Shown here one piece after another: positions 29,591 through 39,206 of a DNA stretch of 45,192 nt. Within the stretch, counting starts at the first letter, position 1, and each line of letters begins with the position of its first letter. A program made the position numbers and the translations under genes. The DNA is taken from contig BORH01000030.1 in assembly GCA_018333075.1 (NCBI GenBank), forward strand, positions 1 through 45,192, written 5' to 3'. Origin of the DNA: Heyndrickxia sporothermodurans. Lineage in GTDB: Bacteria > Bacillota > Bacilli > Bacillales > Bacillaceae_C. The notes under the pieces were generated by a model, which was given only the letters and a program-made list of their open reading frames with translations, did no database searches and was not told the origin of the DNA.

Positions 29591-30106
29591 TTAATTAACT
29601 AACATCAATTTTTGATACAGCCACTCAATAAATTGATGTTTATTTTGCATTGAAAATATCGGATAGGGTTGTTTTTTCTGAAGTGGAATCCATGTCAGGA
29701 TAGCTTGAACATTCTGTAAGTTGTCTAATAAACGAATATCTTTCTCATTTTTTATAATCATTGCCTTTGGATAGGATGCATTTTTATATCCTTCAACAAG
29801 GATAAGATCTAATGAAAATAGTTTATACACACAAATAATATCCTCTATTGACCATTTTCGATTTTCATTTTGAAGTAAAAGTTCCCCTTCTCCCTCCACT
29901 GCTGTAATCATTGCACCAGCATTCAGGAGCTTGTCAGTATCTGTTTTTTCAATCTTAGCAGTGGGAGTTCCACCATGACCATGGTGTTTAATGATTCCAA
30001 CTTGGTGATGATGATGTTTCCAATGATTTATAACCTCTGTTAACAAAGTAGTTTTCCCGCTATTTTTAAATCCTACAATTTGGAAAACTTTTGTTCTTCT
30101 ATCCAT
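29591..30106 (-). CDS. mobB: Molybdopterin-guanine dinucleotide biosynthesis protein MobB
   Basis: A small P-loop GTP-binding protein (171 residues) that assists the addition of GMP to molybdopterin. Walker A is GFKNSGKTTL (near residue 12). KHHGHGG and DTDKLLNAGA follow, with LILVEGYKNASYPK in the second half, all typical of MobB. It overlaps the end of moeA by 34 bases, so the two are translated from one message. MobA is not in this window. Confidence 0.94.
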   Translation of the reverse strand: MDRRTKVFQIVGFKNSGKTTLLTEVINHWKHHHHQVGIIKHHGHGGTPTAKIEKTDTDKLLNAGAMITAVEGEGELLLQNENRKWSIEDIICVYKLFSLDLILVEGYKNASYPKAMIIKNEKDIRLLDNLQNVQAILTWIPLQKKQPYPIFSMQNKHQFIEWLYQKLMLVN

Positions 30107-31362
30107 GGAACATCACTTCCCGTCTGATCCTCTAATAATAATATATCGACAATATCTCCCTTTTTGTATCCCCTTGTTCCACCAGGCAAAACCATTAAAC
30201 AATCTGCCCATGCAAGTGAAGTAACAACATTTGATTTATCTAAACCAACCGGCTCCACAAATATTTCATTATTCATATAATTCACTTTACTTCGAACGAA
30301 ACGATTAAATGGATTCGGCTTCAAAAAATCACTAAATAAAGTTGCCTTTGCATTTCTTAAGTATGGCCTTTTAGAATGTAACCAATAACGTATAATCGGT
30401 CTGACATACAATTCAAAGCCAACAAAACAGGCTGAAGGATTCCCAGACAATCCAAATAAAAGTTGACCATTTATTTGTGCTACTGTTGTTACACTTCCTG
30501 GCCTCATCGCAATCTTATTAAATAACACCTCTGCGCCTAATCGCCTATAAATCTCAGGAAGGTAATCAAAATCGCCAACTGACACGCCACCAGTTGTAAT
30601 CACGTAATCACATTCATCTAAAGCGTTTTTTATCTCTGAATAAAGTGAATGGATTTCATCCACTTGTTGATCGTATTTTTTAAATAAAGCACCTGAACGA
30701 AGAATTTGTGAATGAATCATGTAAGCATTACTATTTCGTATCTTCCCCGGTTCCAGTTCATCTTCCACATTTAATAGCTCACTACCGGTTGCTATTACAC
30801 CAATTAGCGGCTTTTTTATCACAGGTACACTGCTATAGCCAAAGGTTGCAAGCAATGCTTTTATACCCGGGGTTACGATATTCCCTTTATCAATTAATAA
30901 TTCACCTTTTTTTGTATCTTCTCCTTGAAAAGAAATATTTTCACCAGTTTTCACCTTTCTTTTTATTGTTATTATTTTTTTACTTTCAATCATGTCTTCT
31001 TTTACAAGCTCTAGCATGATGACACAATCTGCGCCTTTAGGAATAGCTGCTCCAGTCATTATTCGAATAGCTTGTTGTGGACCAAGTGTTAGTAAACTTA
31101 CTTGACCAGCTCCAATATCATCAATTACTTCAAATTTCACAGGATTGGTACTGCTCGCGTTCATAGTATCTTTAGATCTTATGGCAAACCCATCGTAAGG
31201 TGAACGATTAAAAGGGGGAACATCATGATCTGCATGCAATGGCTCACCTAGAAATCGATTATCAGATTCATTTATTGATACCCATTCTATCTCTCCTAGC
31301 TTCTTCCGCTCCATTACTTTTTCAATCGCCTCTTTTACCCATATAGGTTTGCGACGAATCAT
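30073..31362 (-). CDS. moeA: Molybdopterin molybdotransferase MoeA
   Basis: The enzyme that inserts molybdate into adenylylated molybdopterin. At 429 residues it has the usual MoeA domains: PPFNRSPYDGFAIRS near residue 50, IMTGAAIPKGADCVIMLE, and the MPT-binding part GVIATGSELL with TTGGVSVGDFDYLPE. GLSGNPSACFVGFELYVRP and a C-terminal domain IV complete it. GGGGAGGAGA precedes the ATG. It sits downstream of the chemoreceptor gene by 43 bases and overlaps mobB, indicating one operon. Confidence 0.95.
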   Translation of the reverse strand: MIRRKPIWVKEAIEKVMERKKLGEIEWVSINESDNRFLGEPLHADHDVPPFNRSPYDGFAIRSKDTMNASSTNPVKFEVIDDIGAGQVSLLTLGPQQAIRIMTGAAIPKGADCVIMLELVKEDMIESKKIITIKRKVKTGENISFQGEDTKKGELLIDKGNIVTPGIKALLATFGYSSVPVIKKPLIGVIATGSELLNVEDELEPGKIRNSNAYMIHSQILRSGALFKKYDQQVDEIHSLYSEIKNALDECDYVITTGGVSVGDFDYLPEIYRRLGAEVLFNKIAMRPGSVTTVAQINGQLLFGLSGNPSACFVGFELYVRPIIRYWLHSKRPYLRNAKATLFSDFLKPNPFNRFVRSKVNYMNNEIFVEPVGLDKSNVVTSLAWADCLMVLPGGTRGYKKGDIVDILLLEDQTGSDVPWIEEQKFSKL

Positions 31363-31405
31363 CCAATCTCCTCCCCATATAACCTTTCAAATTTAATAAT
31401 CCTTG

Positions 31406-32392
31406 TTAAACCAATTCAACCTTATTTGATATGATATGATCCTTTTTTTGTTGAATAAAAAGTTGTTGTATTCCATTTTCAATCTTACTATCTACTATTT
31501 CTGAATCCTCAATATGCTGAATAAGTGAAGTATGAACTTCTTCAAATAACTGATTTGCATTCGCAATTTCTTCACGAACCATTTTAGCATTATTTGCTTG
31601 ACCTAAAATTGTTTTCTGAATATCTTCTATATCTTTTTGACTTGCTTCAATTGAATGTAAAACTTCCGAAATTTTCGTTGCTGCTTTAGCGCTTACATTT
31701 ATTCCTTCATTTACTAAAGATGCACTTTTTTGTGTAGCTTCCAATGATGCAGCTATTTCAATTTGAACTGCTTGTGTTAGTGAACTGATATGCTCAGTAC
31801 TTTCTGCTGTGCTTTCAGCCAACTTTCTTACCTCTGAAGCTACTACAGCAAAACCTTTACCATGCTCACCAGCTCTTGCCGCTTCAATAGATGCATTCAA
31901 AGCTAACAAATTCGTTTGTTCTGCAATCGTCTTAATTACTTTTACAATAGAACTAATTTCACTAGATCTCTCACTTAATTGAAACATCTTTTCTTGTGTT
32001 TCATTAATTTGCTGACCTAGATGTCTGATTACCTCTTCTGCATTTGTTACAAAGCTACTGCCTTCTTGAGACTGACTAACCATTAAATGCGATAAATGAT
32101 TTAAAGATTCTCCCTTCTCTGACAAAATTTGCGATTGAGAGGAAGTATCCTCACTTATTTCAGAAACGAATGAGAACTTTTCCTCAATTTTCTTCACTAA
32201 CTCACCTAATTGATGATGTTGTTCACTAACTTGTTCATGCTGTTCAATAGCAGCTGATAACTCTTTATGTAAACCTACTAACCATTGTTTGATTCCGTTT
32301 TCTCTTGATTTTTTCTCGTCCTCTAGTTCTTTAATACGGATTTTAAGTGCTATATTTTCTTCATGTTGTTTTTGATGGTTTCTATTAAACAT
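31406..32392 (-). CDS. Soluble methyl-accepting chemotaxis protein
   Basis: A 328-residue chemoreceptor without membrane segments. The N-terminal 60 residues form a charged coiled coil rich in Glu, Lys and His ([19 protein letters not shown]). The MCP signalling tip is unmistakable: [20 protein letters not shown] then [18 protein letters not shown]. No separate sensory domain is present, as in YfmS-like soluble receptors, so it may sense through a partner or bound cofactor. The gene lies between moaA and moeA on the same strand. That placement hints at a link to nitrate or anaerobic respiration, but this is inference. AAGGAGAG precedes the ATG. Confidence 0.92.
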   Translation of the reverse strand: MFNRNHQKQHEENIALKIRIKELEDEKKSRENGIKQWLVGLHKELSAAIEQHEQVSEQHHQLGELVKKIEEKFSFVSEISEDTSSQSQILSEKGESLNHLSHLMVSQSQEGSSFVTNAEEVIRHLGQQINETQEKMFQLSERSSEISSIVKVIKTIAEQTNLLALNASIEAARAGEHGKGFAVVASEVRKLAESTAESTEHISSLTQAVQIEIAASLEATQKSASLVNEGINVSAKAATKISEVLHSIEASQKDIEDIQKTILGQANNAKMVREEIANANQLFEEVHTSLIQHIEDSEIVDSKIENGIQQLFIQQKKDHIISNKVELV

Positions 32393-32497
32393 TTTCTCTC
32401 TCCTTCTAAGGACCTATGAAATTATTACTATTTCTTCTATTATAACCCTTTAGTAAAATATTCACATTATGAAATAATCCTTTTAATTTAAATTCTT

Positions 32498-33514
32498 TTA
32501 TCCACCAATATATGACATCTCAATTTTTTGCCTCTTATCAACATGATTGCTTATTCTCTGATCGGAATATTGATCGTGACGATGATTCCATATCGATATA
32601 AGTTCTTCTCTAATTGCCGCATCATCTAATCCGTTTCTCAATAAAGTCTTTAAATCAAATCCTTTATTAGCGAATAAACATGTATAAAGCATTCCATCTG
32701 CAGACATTCTTGCTCGAGTACAGCTTGAACAAAATGATTCTGAAACAGAGGTAATAAAGCCTATTTCAGCATTTTTATCACTATACTTATAACGTTTCGC
32801 CACTTCACCATAATAAGTTGATTCAACTGGTTCTAAATCAAAATGCCCTGAAAGAAGTTGATAAATATCTTTTTTTGTTTTGACCTTTTCATAATTCCAA
32901 CCGTTTGTATTCCCAACATCCATAAATTCTATAAATCTTAACGTAATTCCCTTCTCACGGAAATACTCTGCCATCGGAATAATTTCCTGATCATTTATAC
33001 CTTTTTGAACAACCATATTTACTTTTATCTGAAAGCCTAGTTCTTGCGCTATGTTAATTCCTTTAAGGACAGCTTTGCTACTAACTCCCCTACCGTTCAT
33101 TCGCTTAAAGATATCATCATTTAATGCGTCCATACTAATATTTAATCTGCGTAAACCTGTCTTATACAATTCCTTTGCGATTTTAGGAAGAAAAATTCCA
33201 TTCGTAGTTAATCCAATATCGGACAAACCATTAATATTGATTAATTTCTTAATTAAATCCGTAATATTTTGCCTAAGCAGTGGTTCTCCACCTGTAAGAC
33301 GGATTTTCTTAACACCTAATTCAACAAATAATTTAGCTAGTCTCTCAATTTCATTAAAGGATAATAATTGATCTTTACATAAGAATTGATAATCCGGACC
33401 AAAAATTTCTGAAGGCATACAGTATTCACAACGTAAATTGCAACGATCTGTAACTGAAATACGCAAATCATGTAACGGACGATTTATCCTATCAATAATT
33501 GGTTTGTTCAACAT
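32498..33514 (-). CDS. moaA: GTP 3',8-cyclase MoaA
   Basis: A radical-SAM enzyme that starts molybdenum cofactor synthesis from GTP. The SAM cluster motif CNLRCEYC is near the N-terminus. The second Fe-S cluster uses CSSCTRARMSADGMLYTC near residue 265. The tail ends SYIGG with the conserved double glycine. The start is ATG 33514 with GGAG 6 bases upstream (338 residues). It is the first gene of moaA-mcp-moeA-mobB and is divergent from fnr. I found no clear TGTGA-N6-TCACA Fnr box between them. Confidence 0.95.
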   Translation of the reverse strand: MLNKPIIDRINRPLHDLRISVTDRCNLRCEYCMPSEIFGPDYQFLCKDQLLSFNEIERLAKLFVELGVKKIRLTGGEPLLRQNITDLIKKLININGLSDIGLTTNGIFLPKIAKELYKTGLRRLNISMDALNDDIFKRMNGRGVSSKAVLKGINIAQELGFQIKVNMVVQKGINDQEIIPMAEYFREKGITLRFIEFMDVGNTNGWNYEKVKTKKDIYQLLSGHFDLEPVESTYYGEVAKRYKYSDKNAEIGFITSVSESFCSSCTRARMSADGMLYTCLFANKGFDLKTLLRNGLDDAAIREELISIWNHRHDQYSDQRISNHVDKRQKIEMSYIGG

Positions 33515-33764
33515 TCTCATCTCCAATTTAGATTATTAATAAGCACAGGAGAACCATATTATTTAATTTTATCAGTTTTAATAAAAAGAACTAATAAAAA
33601 TCTTATTATTCTTTCAATTCAATTCAATTACTATTTTATTTAAAGTTGTAAAATATTTATATTTATTCATCATTACATCTATACATGACTAGATATTTAG
33701 AGTAATTTATTAGTATAGATAAATAAACGCTTGATTCAATTCGATATATAAAGGGTGATGATGG

Positions 33765-34472
33765 ATGATAAATGAACATCAAGCACTGAAACCAACACAC
33801 TCCATACAAATAAAAGAATTACTCCGCTTCTCCGAAAAAACAATCAAAATTACGAAGGGAAATTACTTATTCCAAGAAGGAATGACAGGTGAAGGAATTT
33901 ATATTATTCTCTCAGGGAAAGTTCAAATAAGTAAAATTACTTCTGATGGTCAGGAACTAACCTTTCGTATATGTAGCCAAAATGACATTGTTGGTGAAGC
34001 TATAATTTTTTCCCATTCCTGTAAACATTTATTAACGGCGAAAATATTAGAAAATGGAGAAGTTGCATTTATTAGAAAAGAGATTGTCGAGGATAAGTTA
34101 CTTAAAAATAATGAACTAGCATATGAGTTTATGAAGTGGTTGAGTGATCAATACCGAAAAACACAAACTAAATTTCGAGACCTTATATTACATGGAAAAA
34201 AAGGTGCTCTTTATTCGACCCTCATTCGCATGACAAATAGTTATGGAATAAAAATGAAAACTGGAATCCTTATTGACTTAGTCATTACTAATCAGGAACT
34301 AGGTAATTTCTGTGGCATGTCTAGAGAAAGTGTTAATCGTGCTTTAAATGAATTAAAAAAAGATGGAATCCTTTCAATTGCTAAAGGAAAAATTACGATT
34401 CACAACCTTCAATATTTAAAAGATGAAATTTGCTGCGAAGATTGTCCAGCTATTTACTGTAGTATTGAATAA
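33765..34472 (+). CDS. fnr: Oxygen-responsive regulator Fnr (Crp/Fnr family)
   Basis: A 235-residue transcription factor. An N-terminal cyclic-nucleotide-binding-like fold includes GNYLFQEGMTGEGIYIILSG. The HTH near the C-terminus contains TNQELGNFCGMSRESVNRAL. The C-terminal tail carries Cys223, 224, 227 and 232. The C-x2-C-x4-C set is that of Bacillus Fnr, which binds a [4Fe-4S] cluster from the C-terminus, unlike E. coli FNR. Known members activate nitrate respiration and fermentation genes under anoxia. Its divergent position next to moaA fits. The target genes narGHI are not in this window. Confidence 0.9.
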   Translation: MINEHQALKPTHSIQIKELLRFSEKTIKITKGNYLFQEGMTGEGIYIILSGKVQISKITSDGQELTFRICSQNDIVGEAIIFSHSCKHLLTAKILENGEVAFIRKEIVEDKLLKNNELAYEFMKWLSDQYRKTQTKFRDLILHGKKGALYSTLIRMTNSYGIKMKTGILIDLVITNQELGNFCGMSRESVNRALNELKKDGILSIAKGKITIHNLQYLKDEICCEDCPAIYCSIE

Positions 34473-34493
34473 GATAGCTTTAACTTGGAAAAA

Positions 34494-34543
34494 TGGGGCT
34501 TGGCTGAAAGTTTATGACTGACACACTGCTTTTAGTAGCCCCA
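34494..34543. repeat. Inverted-repeat element TGGGGCT / AGCCCCA
   Basis: Short arms TGGGGCT (34494-34500) and AGCCCCA (34537-34543) enclose 36 bases that contain GACACACTGCTTTTA, similar to the inner part of the element at 9650-9718. It lies between convergent fnr and the carboxypeptidase gene and may serve as terminator for both, although it lacks a T-tract. Confidence 0.5.
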
Positions 34544-34553
34544 ATGATCTCAT

Positions 34554-35732
34554 TCATTTAACGTATTTTCTATTTCTTAATATTATTTTTACTATAAGTA
34601 TTCCGCTACCTATAAATAATAAAAAACCTATTAGTAATAGATTCACTTTCCTTGTTTGAGCTTCCTCCATATTTGGGAGGGATTTAATCTCTTGCTTTTC
34701 AGTATTCATGCTAACATGGGAAAGCTTTGATTCATCCAAAGAGATTCCATTTTTATCAATAATATTTAGCAAACCATTCTTAGATACATCTTCGTTTATA
34801 GCTGCATGCAAAGGATTTGTAAAAGTAATCTCTTTTGACGCTTTATATTCATCTTCACCTATCTTATACGTTATTCCTTTTCGCAATCTAGTGGTTTCAA
34901 AATGTTTAAAACCATAATCTAAGAGCTTCTTAGTATCATTGTAAGCCTCACTTTTAGTCTTTCCATCCATAATTATTACAGTTAAATGGATGTTATCATT
35001 TTCTGCTGTAGTAGCTAAAGTTTGACCTGACTGATCAACGTAACCCGTTTTTCCTCCAGTTACCTCTCTATAGGGCAATTCTCCCTTTAACATTAAATGA
35101 TGTGTAATTAGTGTAGTCTTCCAAGACTTACCATTCCATTTTAATTCTTTCGTCCCAAATATTTTTTTAAAAGTTTGATTTTGAAGCGCATAATTTGTAA
35201 TTTTCGCTAAATCAAAAGAAGTAGTAAAATGATTTTTAGCAAAAAGTCCGTGAGGATTAACAAAGTGTGTTGCAGATACCCCTACTTTTTCAACTAAAAA
35301 TTTATTTAATTGATTGGTAAAGTTCGTTATCGACCCTTCCAAATATTTGGCAATTTCCACACCTGCATCATTCCCAGAATTTATTAATAATCCTTGAATC
35401 AAGTGTTTTAAAGTCACTTGTTCCCCTTCAACTAAATAAACCTTTGTACCTTCAATATTCTCTATATCTTTACTTATTTTGATTCGATCATTTAAATGAC
35501 CGTTTTCAATAGCATAAATAGCTGTAGCAATTTTCGTTAAGCTCGCGGGATACATACGTTCAAAACCATTTTTTTCATATATAACTTTTCCAGTAATGCT
35601 ATCAACTAAAATGGCAGACTTACTTGAGATTGATAGTTTTGTTTTTTCCTTAGCATTCACAAAAGGAATAAACAAAAAATTCAAACAAATCATTATAAGA
35701 ATAATTAAGGATTTCTTCAATATTCGACACAT
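34554..35732 (-). CDS. D-alanyl-D-alanine carboxypeptidase (DacF-like)
   Basis: A class A low-molecular-weight penicillin-binding protein of the S11 family that trims the D-Ala from peptidoglycan stem peptides outside the membrane. All three active-site motifs are present: S64-LT-K67, S119-G-N121 and K228-T-G230. A signal peptide (residues 1-27, ending VNA) starts it. A C-terminal hydrophobic helix (KVNLLLIGFLLFIGSGILIV) anchors it, which is less common than an amphipathic tail. The ATG 35732 has no close RBS; a TTG four codons on, reading LKKSLIILI, would look more like a signal peptide start. Whether it acts in growth or sporulation is not shown. Confidence 0.9.
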   Translation of the reverse strand: MCRILKKSLIILIMICLNFLFIPFVNAKEKTKLSISSKSAILVDSITGKVIYEKNGFERMYPASLTKIATAIYAIENGHLNDRIKISKDIENIEGTKVYLVEGEQVTLKHLIQGLLINSGNDAGVEIAKYLEGSITNFTNQLNKFLVEKVGVSATHFVNPHGLFAKNHFTTSFDLAKITNYALQNQTFKKIFGTKELKWNGKSWKTTLITHHLMLKGELPYREVTGGKTGYVDQSGQTLATTAENDNIHLTVIIMDGKTKSEAYNDTKKLLDYGFKHFETTRLRKGITYKIGEDEYKASKEITFTNPLHAAINEDVSKNGLLNIIDKNGISLDESKLSHVSMNTEKQEIKSLPNMEEAQTRKVNLLLIGFLLFIGSGILIVKIILRNRKYVK

Positions 35733-35808
35733 CCATCTATAATTTACTCCAAAATTATTCTATCAGATTAAATAGGTATTTTTATTCATTTTACGAAAAT
35801 GTAACCTA

Positions 35809-35850
35809 ATTGAAAGAAAACTAGGTTATTACACCTAGTTTTCTTTCAAT
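35809..35850 (-). terminator. Terminator hairpin after yojO-like gene
   Basis: ATTGAAAGAAAACTAGGT (35809-35826) pairs perfectly with ACCTAGTTTTCTTTCAAT (35833-35850) over a 6-base loop. It lies between two genes on the minus strand, right after the VWA gene stop, and has no long T-tract. Confidence 0.7.
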
Positions 35851-35885
35851 GTTAAGCAAAAAAAACAAATTACATTTTAGACAAT

Positions 35886-37799
35886 CTAAATACTTTTATA
35901 AAGTAATTTTTTTAGGATTGGAAACAATACGTCCGGCAATTCTTCAACATTCGATACTAATATGCTAAAATTGCCATAAATATTTTGAAGGACCTTTCTT
36001 TGACTCTCTTCAATCTCTGAATTGGATAAGAATATATTGATGACTTCTATTCCTTGTTTTCTTGCTTCTATAACCGCTTCGTGTGTATCAACAATACCAT
36101 TTTGTTCATATCCAAAAGCTGCAGGCTCACCATCGGAAAATACTAATAAAAATTTTTGTTTTTCATTTCTTCTTAGTAATCTATTTGTCATTACACGTAT
36201 GGCAAACCCATCTCGATTATCTTCTTCCGGTTCAAGTTGCATTATTTCTGGACCTGTTTGAGGAGTTAATGATGATGAAAATTCAATGACAGGCTTGAAA
36301 TAGTTAGGCTGGTTGTCATTTGTTGCATCATTTGTATCCTCCCAAAATCCGACAATTTCATGTGAAACACGTACTGATTTTAACGCCTCGTGGAATAAAG
36401 TTATCCCTAATTTGGTTTGCTCCATTTTGTCATACATTGAAGCTGAACAATCAACTAATAATGAAAAAACTGCGTCAATTTCGTTTGACGGTTCTTGTTT
36501 CTTATAAAATATTCGTGGATTTTCATCTGTAAAAAAAGGAAGAAGCTTTTTGTTTAAACGGCCAAAATGTAAATCACTTCTAGGTGCCAGCCGTTTATGT
36601 TCAAGAGTTTTTTCAATCAGTTTTTTTAATTTTTTTTGATAGAAACCAATTTCCACTTTCATTAGATTATATGTTTTTTTATCTTCATCACTTGGATGCT
36701 CGGCTGTTAGAAAGAGCGGATGGGCATTAAGATTTTCCTTGCCAAACGGATGATCATTATTTGTTGATAAATTACGCTTTTTTTCTTTTGCCTCTAGAGA
36801 AGAATAATCATTTCGGTTTGTTTTTTGAACAGAGCCTTGTACAATGGCCAGTGCCTGATCTCCTGTTTCACTTTCTCTTACCCCTTCACCCATTAAATCT
36901 GTACCTGTCCCCTGATCTAAATCAAATTGCAAAAAGCTTTTACTTAACTCACTCGTCTCCCTATGCCATGTCCGCAACTCCTCAGAAAATATTTCTTCAT
37001 CTCCTTCAGCCTCCTTTTCCATAGCATCACAGTTTTGCAATGGATCTTTCCGCTTTAAATCGTTAAAATTCTCTTCTGTTTCTTCAGTAAAATAATTTTC
37101 TTGTAAATGAAAGTACTCATTTAACATATCTTGTTCAAGTATCTCTTCAAGAGAATCTACAAGATTCAAGGTTAAATCAACAGCTTCCTTAGTTGTATGC
37201 ACTTCATAATACTGTTGAAGAGAATTTTGAACAAAAGGTAGAATTAAATTTATACTTTCATTGAATATTGGGTGCTCAATACTAGGTGATTCAGAATGTA
37301 ATAGAAGAAACATATAATTAAATAGGGCATCGGTAAAAACACTTTTTACTAGATTGACATTTAACTGCGATTCAAAATACTGTTGATAGACTTGTTTCCG
37401 TCTATGAAATATTGATTTTGTACCAGGACGTTCTTTTTTTATTAACTCTTCAATTCGCAAATCTTCCGCTACAATAAACAATTGCTTTATCAAGCTTTTT
37501 AATGGTTTCGATTGAGCCTTTCGCATTAATCGTTGGACTTGCTGCTCATCTGTATATTGATAATTCCCAATGGCTCTTAAATAAACATCACTTTTCAACC
37601 CATCAATCAATGTATCTCTTGAGCGATGATTCCAAAAATGGCTAATATATATTTTTTTATCTTTCCAATCAAGATAGGAATGAACACCAAATTCTACCTC
37701 ATAATCTGAGTCTTTAGTTAATGTAGCTACTAAGTCAGTCATTTCCATTACAATCATTGAATCGATTTTTTCATCATTAAACTGGATAAAACGTTGCAT
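35886..37799 (-). CDS. yojO: VWA-domain protein (YojO-like, CobT/NorD type)
   Basis: A 637-residue protein whose C-terminal third is a von Willebrand A domain. The MIDAS motif DCSASMYDK and the later FSDGEPAAFGYE bind a divalent metal. The N-terminal part is a helical CoxE/NorD-like region. The middle (about 230-330) is acidic and low-complexity. Such proteins pair with MoxR AAA+ ATPases to insert metals or remodel enzyme complexes, and the neighbouring upstream gene encodes that ATPase, only 12 bases away. This matches the yojN-yojO pair of B. subtilis. The client protein is unknown. AGGAGG precedes ATG. Confidence 0.88.
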   Translation of the reverse strand: MQRFIQFNDEKIDSMIVMEMTDLVATLTKDSDYEVEFGVHSYLDWKDKKIYISHFWNHRSRDTLIDGLKSDVYLRAIGNYQYTDEQQVQRLMRKAQSKPLKSLIKQLFIVAEDLRIEELIKKERPGTKSIFHRRKQVYQQYFESQLNVNLVKSVFTDALFNYMFLLLHSESPSIEHPIFNESINLILPFVQNSLQQYYEVHTTKEAVDLTLNLVDSLEEILEQDMLNEYFHLQENYFTEETEENFNDLKRKDPLQNCDAMEKEAEGDEEIFSEELRTWHRETSELSKSFLQFDLDQGTGTDLMGEGVRESETGDQALAIVQGSVQKTNRNDYSSLEAKEKKRNLSTNNDHPFGKENLNAHPLFLTAEHPSDEDKKTYNLMKVEIGFYQKKLKKLIEKTLEHKRLAPRSDLHFGRLNKKLLPFFTDENPRIFYKKQEPSNEIDAVFSLLVDCSASMYDKMEQTKLGITLFHEALKSVRVSHEIVGFWEDTNDATNDNQPNYFKPVIEFSSSLTPQTGPEIMQLEPEEDNRDGFAIRVMTNRLLRRNEKQKFLLVFSDGEPAAFGYEQNGIVDTHEAVIEARKQGIEVINIFLSNSEIEESQRKVLQNIYGNFSILVSNVEELPDVLFPILKKLLYKSI

Positions 37800-37811
37800 C
37801 CGAACAGCCTC

Positions 37812-38696
37812 CTACTCAAATATAGTTTCAGCTATATTTCGAATCGCAGCTTTTTCTCGGGCATCTTCTAATTTATCGATAATTCCTCTTTGTATAGCCC
37901 GTAAAGGTGGCAAATAAAGAGCTAAATCACATGTATCAATTAATGCACGAATGGAAGCAGCCTCTTCAGATATTTTTCCTAATTCTGCTTGAGTAATTAA
38001 ATCACTTGATAATTTAACAAACTTACTTATTAGTTTCTCATCATTTATTTGACTTTGAGAAACAATTACCTCTTTTAAATACTCCCCTTGTATATAGGGA
38101 ACATCTATTACAATAAATCGATTTTTTAGAGCCTCATTTAATGGCACAGTACCAACGTACCCTTCATTAATTGCAGCAATGACACCGAAGTTTTCTTCCG
38201 CCTTAATCACTTCACCTGTAAAAGGATTCGTAATCTTTCTTCTATAATCAAGAACTCCATTCAGAATTGGAAGCGTCTCTGGTTTAGCCATATTAATTTC
38301 ATCAATATATAATAGGTGACCTTTTTTCATGGCATTAATAACTGGTCCAGGTACAAATTCGATCACACTTTTATCATTTTGATGATTTATTGTTTTAAAA
38401 CCCAGAAGACCTTCAGCATCCAAATCTATTGAACAATTAATACTTTGCATTGGTTGATTTAATAAAGATGAGAGAGTTTCTGCTAATTTAGTTTTTCCAG
38501 AACCAGTCGGACCCTTTAGCAATATATTCTTCCCGAGCAATAGAGCAATAATAGCATCCATTAAAATAGATTCATCAGATGGAATATATCTCTCATTCAT
38601 GGGCATACGACTTTCAAAATCATTTATAAAAGTATCTTTTCTTTCATTTAGTTTTTTTTGAATATTATTAGGTAAGTTAATTGTATTTAATAACAT
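37812..38696 (-). CDS. yojN: MoxR-family AAA+ ATPase (YojN/NorQ-like)
   Basis: An ATPase of about 294 residues: Walker A GPTGSGKT, Walker [11 protein letters not shown], sensor region [21 protein letters not shown]. This is the MoxR/NorQ/CbbQ branch that works with VWA proteins to mature enzymes. I place the start at ATG 38696 ([11 protein letters not shown]), behind AAAGGAA; an upstream in-frame extension to 38780 adds 28 residues without family similarity. It is the first gene of the yojN-yojO operon. The closeness to NorQ/NorD raises a link to nitric oxide reductase, but no such reductase is in the window. Confidence 0.88.
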   Translation of the reverse strand: MLLNTINLPNNIQKKLNERKDTFINDFESRMPMNERYIPSDESILMDAIIALLLGKNILLKGPTGSGKTKLAETLSSLLNQPMQSINCSIDLDAEGLLGFKTINHQNDKSVIEFVPGPVINAMKKGHLLYIDEINMAKPETLPILNGVLDYRRKITNPFTGEVIKAEENFGVIAAINEGYVGTVPLNEALKNRFIVIDVPYIQGEYLKEVIVSQSQINDEKLISKFVKLSSDLITQAELGKISEEAASIRALIDTCDLALYLPPLRAIQRGIIDKLEDAREKAAIRNIAETIFE

Positions 38697-38915
38697 ACTA
38701 GTATTCCTTTCCCCACATTTTGCATTTAATGATAAGTCTTTTGTATTATGTATTTTAGGTGAAAATACACAGAAATGCAAAAAACGACAACTTATTTAGT
38801 TTTACGAATAATTATTTCATATGATAAAATAATTAGAGGACCGTTTGAAAAATCTTTATATTTACGATATACTAGGCTAGCTAATGATGTATTTAAGGTG
38901 TGTGAATATTAAATA

Positions 38916-39206
38916 ATGGAATATATATTAAACCTTACGTATGATCCTGTTATTTGTTCCATTTACGTTAGTATTGTACTAACAATTGGACTCGCTTATA
39001 TATGGAATCATTTTATTGTTAAACCGTATTCATATATTACAGCTGAACCAGCTACTGAACGATTAAATCATTCACATCACTGGTTAAGTCATCAAAAACA
39101 AATACAACACCCATTAATGATATGGATTATCAAATGTGTTAGAAGAAAAGAATCATCAAATGAAGACCCAGATCATCATTTATCCGTTGCTCGTATAATC
39201 ATTTGA
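38916..39206 (+). CDS. MifM-like membrane leader peptide upstream of yidC
   Basis: A 96-residue protein with one N-terminal membrane segment (about 11-30, PVICSIYVSIVLTIGLAYIW), a basic middle, and the C-terminal stretch MIWIIKCVRRKESSNEDPD (residues 68-86). B. subtilis MifM is about 95 residues, has the same topology, lies directly upstream of yidC2 (yqjG), and arrests ribosomes with a WI...NDEED stretch. Here W70-I71 is followed 12 residues after the Trp by N82-E-D-P-D86, the spacing I recall for MifM. Overall identity is low, so homology is inferred from position, topology and motif. A weak AAGGTG lies about 17 bases before ATG 38916. Its last codons overlap a hairpin that can hide the yidC start. 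Confidence 0.65.
   Translation: MEYILNLTYDPVICSIYVSIVLTIGLAYIWNHFIVKPYSYITAEPATERLNHSHHWLSHQKQIQHPLMIWIIKCVRRKESSNEDPDHHLSVARIII

Noticed and set aside
33527-33764. Fnr box between moaA and fnr
   Set aside because: No TGTGA-N6-TCACA-like palindrome found, so Fnr control of moaA is not claimed from sequence.
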